Shown here: positions 5,152-9,702 of the stretch, in pieces
How positions within the stretch are numbered: the stretch's first letter is position 1
Layout of the letters: the number at the start of each line of letters is the position of its first letter
Source: Chthonomonadaceae bacterium
GTDB taxonomy: Bacteria > Armatimonadota > Chthonomonadetes > Chthonomonadales > Chthonomonadaceae
Length of the DNA: 9,702 nt
Assembly: GCA_014377395.1 (NCBI GenBank)
Contig: JACMPS010000154.1
Location: 1-9,702 of the forward strand
Direction: 5' to 3'
The notes under the pieces: generated by a model
What the model was told of the DNA's origin: nothing
The model's input: only the letters and a program-made list of their open reading frames with translations
Database searches by the model: none
Made by a program: the position numbers and the translations under genes

Positions 5152-7488
5152 ATGAAAGTTAAACCTCTCCCTCGCCTTTTCCTGCTTGCAAGCACTTTTA
5201 CAATTTCGCTTTCACTTTTGCCTCCACCTGCTGTGGCGCAGAACGTCAAACCTGATTATGCACGAGTCGAGTCCCTGAATATTCGGACACAGGGCAAAGT
5301 CTTTCGCGCCTTTGTCAAGCCGAACTGGTCAAAAGACGGCACGTTCTGGTATCGCAACGATCTCCCGAACGGAAAGCATGAATTTGTCGTGATTGATCCC
5401 GTAAAGCGAACTCGACAAACCACGAATGTTTCTCCCGCTACAGAAACAAAGGCGGGCATGGCTCCTGAAACGGCTCCCCATGCCTCACGCTCAGGCGGAG
5501 AAGACACCACGCTTACCTTTGTAAATCGGACAAAAGCCGAGGTGAAAATTTATTGGCTCAGTACCGAGGGGCAACGCATGGAGTACGGCACTCTGAAGCC
5601 GGAAGAGAGACGCGAACAGCACACTTATGTGGGGCATGACTGGCTGATCACACAAATGGATGGGACGCCGCTTGTCGTTTTCGAGGCACAGCAAGGCGCA
5701 ATGCTAGCCACGATTGAAGGCAAAATCAATCCCCTACCCGCCCCCAAACTTATAGAAATTATTCCTGTTGAAGCGAAACACGACAGGGTGTTCGTGCGTG
5801 ATTACAATGTCTTTCTGGTCAACTCCAAGACCGGGCAAGAAAAACAACTCACGAAAGACGGCTCCGCTCAGGACGCCTACGAGGGAACGCCGCTGTGGTC
5901 GCCGGACGGCAAAAAGTTCGTCGTTCTCAAGACAACTCCCGCGCAGGAGCATAAAGTCTACCTCGTGCAATCCTCTCCGAAAGATCAATTGCAACCCCGA
6001 CTTGTCACACTCGACTACCCCAAACCCGGTGACAAAATCGCACATCCGCGCCCTCACCTGTTCGACGCGGGAACGGGGCAGGATATTCCAATCAATGACG
6101 CACTTTTTCCCGATCCTTGGGAACTCACCGATTTTGTCTGGGAGAATGACAGTCGCCGCTTTCTGTTTCGAGTGATGGAGCGTGGCTTCCAGACGTGTCG
6201 GCTGATCTCAGTGGAGGGTAAAACCGGAGGGGCAAAAGCGATCATTGAGGAGCGAGCGAAGACCTTTATTGATTGGACAAACAAAGTTTTTCAGCACCGT
6301 TTGCCAAAATCGCAGGAAGTTCTCTGGATGTCAGAGCGAGACGGTTGGAATCACCTTTACCTCTATGACACCGAGACGGGAAAAGTCAAAAATCAGGTCA
6401 CGAAGGGCGAGTGGGTGGTGCGCGGCGTGGAGCGTGTAGACGAGGAAAAAAGGCAGATTTGGATTCGCCTGAGTGGGTTCTTTGCAGGGCAAGACCCCTA
6501 TTATCTTCACTACGCACGGGTAAATTTCGACGGCTCACATCTGACTTTGCTTACGCAGGGAGACGGCACGCATACGCTGGAGTATTCCCCTGACCGCACC
6601 CTTTATGTGGACACCTATTCTCGCGTAGACATGCCCCCGGTCACGGAGCTACACCTCACCGCAACCGGCGAAAAAGTAATGGATTTGGAACGCGCAGATG
6701 CCTCCGTCCTACTCGCTACAGGCTGGCGATACCCGGAGCAGTTTGTCGCAAAGGCACGAGACGGCAAAACCGATATTTACGGCGTGATCATTCGCCCCAC
6801 AAACTTCAATCCGAACAAAAAGTATCCGGTGATCGAGAATATCTATGCGGGTCCGCAAGGTTCGTTTGTCCCGAAAGCCTTCTCTACACAGGGGGGTATG
6901 CAAGCCCTCGCGGAACTCGGCTTTATCGTGGTGCAAATGGACGGCATGGGAACGAACAATCGCTCGAAAGCCTTTCACGATGTTTGCTGGCACAATCTTG
7001 CCGACGCGGGTTTCCCGGATCGTATTCTTTGGATGAAAGCGGCGGCGAAACTTCACCCCGAAATAGACTTAACTCGCGTGGGAATTTACGGCACGTCAGC
7101 AGGAGGACAAAATGCTCTTGGTGGCTTGCTTTTGCACAACGACTTTTATAAAGCGGGGGTTTCAGATTGCGGCTGTCACGACAACCGAATGGACAAGATG
7201 TGGTGGAACGAGCAGTGGATGGGCTACCCCGTTGGCGAACATTATGAGAAACAAAGCAATGTCACGCTGGCTTCACGCCTCACTGGAAAACTCCTGCTCA
7301 TGGTGGGTGAAATAGACACAAACGTTGATCCGGCAAGCACAACGCAGGTCGTCAACGCCCTTGTAAACGCCAACAAGGAATTTGAGTATTTTGTGTCTCC
7401 AGGAACGGGACACGGCGTCCTGGGAACCTCTTACGGGCGACACCGCCTGTACGAGTTCTTCGTTCGCACTTTACTCAATCCGCAGTAA
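5152..7488 (+). CDS. Secreted S9 family (DPP4-like) serine peptidase with inserted VHL beta-domain
   Basis: Exported serine peptidase of family S9, likely a proline-directed oligopeptidase. A signal peptide ends at PPPAVA-Q (residue 29/30). Residues ~120-190 form a pVHL beta-like domain (TFVNRTKAEVKIYWL, then HTYVGHDWL). Residues ~200-520 are the DPP4-type beta-propeller (GTPLWSPDGKKF, WMSERDGWNHLYLYD, KGEWVVRGV). Residues ~535-778 are the alpha/beta hydrolase. The catalytic triad is Ser649 in GTSAGG, Asp722 in GEIDTNVD and His754 in GTGHGV, all at the positions of DPP4 Ser630, Asp708 and His740. The nucleophile elbow GTSAGG replaces the GWSYGG of classical DPP4, and I see no clear Glu-Glu N-terminus-binding motif before the WSPDG blade. 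Length 778 fits the family. There is no convincing ribosome site; the next in-frame Met is 103, so the ATG at 5152 stands. Confidence 0.95.
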   Translation: MKVKPLPRLFLLASTFTISLSLLPPPAVAQNVKPDYARVESLNIRTQGKVFRAFVKPNWSKDGTFWYRNDLPNGKHEFVVIDPVKRTRQTTNVSPATETKAGMAPETAPHASRSGGEDTTLTFVNRTKAEVKIYWLSTEGQRMEYGTLKPEERREQHTYVGHDWLITQMDGTPLVVFEAQQGAMLATIEGKINPLPAPKLIEIIPVEAKHDRVFVRDYNVFLVNSKTGQEKQLTKDGSAQDAYEGTPLWSPDGKKFVVLKTTPAQEHKVYLVQSSPKDQLQPRLVTLDYPKPGDKIAHPRPHLFDAGTGQDIPINDALFPDPWELTDFVWENDSRRFLFRVMERGFQTCRLISVEGKTGGAKAIIEERAKTFIDWTNKVFQHRLPKSQEVLWMSERDGWNHLYLYDTETGKVKNQVTKGEWVVRGVERVDEEKRQIWIRLSGFFAGQDPYYLHYARVNFDGSHLTLLTQGDGTHTLEYSPDRTLYVDTYSRVDMPPVTELHLTATGEKVMDLERADASVLLATGWRYPEQFVAKARDGKTDIYGVIIRPTNFNPNKKYPVIENIYAGPQGSFVPKAFSTQGGMQALAELGFIVVQMDGMGTNNRSKAFHDVCWHNLADAGFPDRILWMKAAAKLHPEIDLTRVGIYGTSAGGQNALGGLLLHNDFYKAGVSDCGCHDNRMDKMWWNEQWMGYPVGEHYEKQSNVTLASRLTGKLLLMVGEIDTNVDPASTTQVVNALVNANKEFEYFVSPGTGHGVLGTSYGRHRLYEFFVRTLLNPQ
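5515..5646 (+). other. VHL beta-domain core encoded inside the S9 peptidase
   Basis: Residues 122-165 of the peptidase align to human pVHL without gaps at a constant offset of 47 from Phe76 to Trp117. Phe76, Asn78 and Arg79 match Phe123, Asn125 and Arg126. Among hydroxyproline-pocket residues, Trp88, Tyr98, His110, Tyr112, His115 and Trp117 match Trp135, Tyr145, His157, Tyr159, His162 and Trp164; Ser111 is Thr158. The alignment is from memory of the human protein. Confidence 0.85.
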
Positions 7489-7506
7489 TCAAGTCCATGA
7501 ATCTCG

Positions 7507-7534
7507 TGAGACCCGGATTGAAATCCGGGTCTCA
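7507..7534 (+). terminator. Long perfect hairpin after the S9 peptidase (terminator or repeat)
   Basis: TGAGACCCGGATT (7507-7519), two bases, and its exact reverse complement (7522-7534): 13-bp stem starting 18 bases after the peptidase stop codon. The position suits a transcription terminator, but no T tract follows on either strand, so it may instead be a dispersed hairpin repeat used as an mRNA 3' stabiliser. Confidence 0.5.
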
Positions 7535-7549
7535 GTAGCGTTCCGCTGT

Positions 7550-7564
7550 GTGTCCTTCGGACAC
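7550..7564 (+). terminator. Small hairpin with weak T tract
   Basis: GTGTCC, TTC loop, GGACAC, followed by CAAACTTTTGTT. A six-base stem with a short T-rich stretch some bases away is a weak intrinsic-terminator candidate for the plus-strand peptidase transcript. Confidence 0.3.
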
Positions 7565-7596
7565 CAAACTTTTGTTGAGATTGTCTGTATTGACTC

Positions 7597-7622
7597 CCCT
7601 CCCCCGGCTTTTCGGGGGAGGG
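7597..7622. repeat. C/G-rich hairpin, second REP-like element
   Basis: CCCTCCCCCG (7597-7606), loop GCTTTT, then its exact reverse complement (7613-7622). It resembles the hairpin at 3719-3742 in its CCTCCCCC/GGGGGAGG arms and is also followed nearby by a GGGTGGGG string (7639-7646). It lies 27 bases beyond the stop codon of the minus-strand gene, in the convergent spacer, and could serve as a terminator for it although no T tract is present. Confidence 0.55.
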
Positions 7623-7649
7623 TGAGTGAATAGAATCAGGGTGGGGGCA

Positions 7650-9125
7650 TCAGGTAGGAATACCGAAGCGGGGACCCGGCAACGGTGAATGAGTCACCAT
7701 TGATTTGCGGTTCAGATCGCCGTCCCGGTGATCGAGGATCAGGTCAGTACAACCGTTAAAGGCTTCGAGAGTTTCCTTCGCGAACTCATCACACTCCGCT
7801 TCGGAGGGGAACAGGGCGGCAAGTTCGAGGGCAAGTGCTTTTGCATCGGGGGCTTCGGTGATCGGGGTTACGTCGAAACCGTCCTCGCGCATATCAATTT
7901 TTGCCTCCCAGGGTAGGAAACACTGCTGGGACAGGTAGCCCGCAATGTCGGGAACGATTGGCTGACGCTCTGTCCAGCGTACATCAAGGGCAAACGTGAC
8001 CATTCCCGCTTTTGCCGGAAAGAGTTCAACAATCTCCTGCTCATTAGGAAGGCTGAACACGTCGTAGGAGTGCGCCATTACAAGAAGGGCAAGGCTCTCC
8101 TCATCGTCCGTGTTGTCGCCGGAACGATACTCGCGAATGTCCTCTTCCTTGACTTCCCACCATTGTGCAAAGAGTCGAGCCAGCACTTCGCTACTGTCCC
8201 CAAGCCAGAGAATTTTGTTCGGGGCGTAACCTTTAATGTCGAGAATTCCGGCGGTTAACGATATAATATAAGCGACATCCTCCTGGCTTGGCGTGAAGAA
8301 AATAAATCGCTCACCGGGCATATTCTCATCTGGGTTGGTTTCCAGTAGCATCCCGCGTGTCTGCACGTAATGCCATTGCTGGAGTCCCATTTCCTCCTCT
8401 TCTTCGAAGTCGTGAACGCGGGCAATCAAGTCACCGAGTTCGTCTTTCCAGTCAGTCAGAGCAGGATTATTGGCGACGGCTTCATCTTCAACAACACTGT
8501 AGAGGGCTTCGGCTTCGTCCAGTTGGCGTTGAAGCGCGTAACACTCCGTCATTTTCAGGATAAGTTCGATGGGCAATCCGCCGTACACGTCATTCAGGTT
8601 CTGGAAAAGGCTGGAGGCTTCGGCGTAGCCACCGAGTTCCATCAGGATCTGTCCGAGTTCGACATCAACGGCTTGTCCCAACTGACTCGGTTCATTCCCA
8701 ACCAGTTCTTTTGCTTTCGCCATAAAGGGGCGGGCGATAAAGGTCTGCCCCATCTGCAAAAATCGGGAGCCAATCGCGTAATACGGCTCGACTTCGTTGC
8801 GATTGTCTCGCAGTTGCTCGAAAAGTTGCAGTTCGTCCGCTTGAGCATCACCGCGAATGGTAGCAACTTCGCGGAGCAGATCAATCGTCGCGTTCAAGAC
8901 AAAATCGGAACTGACATCCTGCTGAAACGCAACGACCATTTGTTGCAAACCCTGCTGAACGCCTTGAAGCGCGAGTTCGGGTTGTCCCTGCGCCGCCGCT
9001 TCCCTCTTTGCTTGCGCCGCAAATTCCTGCGCTTGCTCAACCGCTTGTCTCACCTCTTCCGGCACATCAGCGGCGTTGCTGAGTGTGCTTCTAATCGGTT
9101 GTCCGTCGGGACCAAGAATAGCCAT
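7650..9125 (-). CDS. Hypothetical tetratricopeptide-like cytosolic protein
   Basis: I do not recognise a named family. The 491-residue product has no signal peptide or membrane segment. Residues 20-70 are helical and rich in Gln, Ala and Glu (coiled-coil-like). Residues ~75-235 look like TPR helices: DELQLFEQLRDNRNEVEPYY, VELGQILMELGGYAEASSLF (155-174, the clearest unit) and LKMTECYALQRQLDEAEALY (190-209). An acidic run EEEEE (241-245) separates these from a mixed alpha/beta C-terminal half (250-491) with MPGERFIFFTPSQEDVAYI, NKILWLGDSSEVLARLFAQW and AGMVTFALDVRW, for which I know no match. The ATG has GGGAG 12 bases upstream. rsmE lies upstream on the same strand, separated by a terminator-like hairpin, so it is probably transcribed on its own. 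TPRs suggest a scaffold or adaptor role; this is inference. Confidence 0.8.
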   Translation of the reverse strand: MAILGPDGQPIRSTLSNAADVPEEVRQAVEQAQEFAAQAKREAAAQGQPELALQGVQQGLQQMVVAFQQDVSSDFVLNATIDLLREVATIRGDAQADELQLFEQLRDNRNEVEPYYAIGSRFLQMGQTFIARPFMAKAKELVGNEPSQLGQAVDVELGQILMELGGYAEASSLFQNLNDVYGGLPIELILKMTECYALQRQLDEAEALYSVVEDEAVANNPALTDWKDELGDLIARVHDFEEEEEMGLQQWHYVQTRGMLLETNPDENMPGERFIFFTPSQEDVAYIISLTAGILDIKGYAPNKILWLGDSSEVLARLFAQWWEVKEEDIREYRSGDNTDDEESLALLVMAHSYDVFSLPNEQEIVELFPAKAGMVTFALDVRWTERQPIVPDIAGYLSQQCFLPWEAKIDMREDGFDVTPITEAPDAKALALELAALFPSEAECDEFAKETLEAFNGCTDLILDHRDGDLNRKSMVTHSPLPGPRFGIPT

Positions 9126-9173
9126 AATTGTGATAAACTCCCGTTGATTTTAGTCGTGAGCCGAGGGCGACAG

Positions 9174-9200
9174 AAAAGCGAAACCTGAAATTTCGCTTTT
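9174..9200 (-). terminator. Symmetric intrinsic terminator between rsmE and the TPR gene
   Basis: AAAAGCGAAA (9174-9183), a seven-base loop and its exact reverse complement TTTCGCTTTT (9191-9200). On the minus strand it begins 12 bases after the rsmE stop codon and ends in TTTTC. The A/T-flanked stem gives T-rich tails in both directions. The stem has few G-C pairs, so strength is uncertain. Confidence 0.6.
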
Positions 9201-9212
9201 TTACGCCCTTTG

Positions 9213-9702
9213 CTACTGATTTTCCATTTGATACAAAATTTGACTGAGCGCGACAAGGGCGGCGGTTTCGGTGCGAAGAACGCGATGCCCCAGCGAGACG
9301 GGCGTAACGTTCGACGCGAGGGAAGCGGAAACCTCCCTTTCCGACCACCCGCCTTCGGGTCCGATACAAAGCGTGAGTGATGCGCCTTGAGTACAAGACA
9401 AAAGCCATCTTTTAAGCGGAACGGCATCGGAGGAGGTATGCAAAAGTGCCACACTTTCGCCCTCAGTGCCACGCAACAATTCCGGGAGCGTAAGAGGCTC
9501 GGAGACCTTTGGGATACGAGACCGTTTCGATTGTTCCGAAGCACCTTTTGCAATCAAACGCCACCGCTCAACTCGTTCCGCTACCTTCGATGCGGGAACT
9601 TCGACCACACTTCGCTCCGCAGAAATAGCCACGAACGCCGATGCCCCTACTTCCGTGCCATGTTGTAAGACCTGCTCGAATTTATCGCCTTTACCGAGTG
9701 CC
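9213..9702 (-). CDS. rsmE: 16S rRNA (uracil(1498)-N3)-methyltransferase RsmE, C-terminal part (5' end outside window)
   Basis: RsmE is a SPOUT-class enzyme that transfers a methyl group from S-adenosylmethionine to N3 of U1498 in 16S rRNA. The 162 visible residues begin with ALGKGDKFEQVLQHGTEVGA, the usual entry into the catalytic domain, then SERSVV, ERWRLIAKGASEQSKR and the trefoil-knot cofactor-binding motifs LCIGPEGGWSEREV and LGHRVLRTETAALVAL, ending at ENQ. The order and spacing are those of the family. The GTG at 9632 is an internal valine, since the reading frame and homology continue unbroken to the window edge. The N-terminal PUA-like domain and the true start lie beyond 9702. Confidence 0.96.
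   Translation of the reverse strand, partial: ALGKGDKFEQVLQHGTEVGASAFVAISAERSVVEVPASKVAERVERWRLIAKGASEQSKRSRIPKVSEPLTLPELLRGTEGESVALLHTSSDAVPLKRWLLSCTQGASLTLCIGPEGGWSEREVSASLASNVTPVSLGHRVLRTETAALVALSQILYQMENQ

Noticed and set aside
8370..9188. Long open frame of 272 codons on the plus strand
   Set aside because: It lies wholly opposite the TPR-like gene and runs past its start. Its translation is repetitive Phe/Leu/Arg-rich with no domain, while the minus-strand frame is longer, has a ribosome site and protein-like composition.
1..9702. CRISPR array, tRNA, rRNA, transposase or integrase
   Set aside because: No regularly spaced repeats, no tRNA- or rRNA-like stretches and no transposase or integrase motifs were seen; every gap between genes is under 300 bases.

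Overview
The window looks like ordinary chromosome from a diderm, non-model bacterium. It carries eight complete genes plus one partial gene at each edge-spanning end (nine protein-coding genes in total), no RNA genes, no CRISPR array and no mobile-element genes. G+C is moderate by eye. Starts are mixed ATG/GTG, intergenic gaps are short (all under 300 bases) and hold hairpin repeats. An S9 peptidase with an embedded VHL-like domain, a single-haem cytochrome fused to a repeat domain, and the style of the intergenic hairpins suggest a lineage such as Armatimonadota, Planctomycetota or Acidobacteriota. That placement is an inference with low confidence; no marker gene here settles it.

Left part (1-1735, all minus): a ferrous-iron uptake block. 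A DtxR/MntR-family metalloregulator (995-1735) is followed by feoA (459-872) and feoB (1-447, its C-terminal part beyond the left edge). feoA and feoB are 11 bases apart and surely co-transcribed. A 122-base gap before feoA holds its own promoter candidate, a perfect GC-rich palindrome and a degenerate direct repeat, so feoAB may be controlled separately from the regulator. The gene divergent from the regulator is a lone LolD/MacB-type ABC ATPase (1889-2539, plus). Its predicted promoter shares its -35 region with the regulator promoter, and a TTAGT/ACTAA inverted repeat lies over its -10.

Middle (2540-5013): a repeat-like spacer, an unrecognised membrane-anchored helical-repeat protein (2712-3602, minus), a spacer with an 11-bp-stem hairpin, then a secreted c-type cytochrome with an FG-GAP-like repeat region (3814-5013, minus).

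Right part (5152-9702): divergent from the cytochrome is a secreted DPP4-family serine peptidase (5152-7488, plus). It carries an inserted domain that aligns without gaps to the human pVHL beta domain, keeping almost the whole hydroxyproline pocket. This is the most striking object in the window. A 161-base convergent spacer with three hairpins separates it from an unrecognised tetratricopeptide-like protein (7650-9125, minus). Last come a short symmetric terminator and the C-terminal part of rsmE (9213-9702, minus), a 16S rRNA methyltransferase.

Apart from the iron block the genes do not form an obvious pathway.
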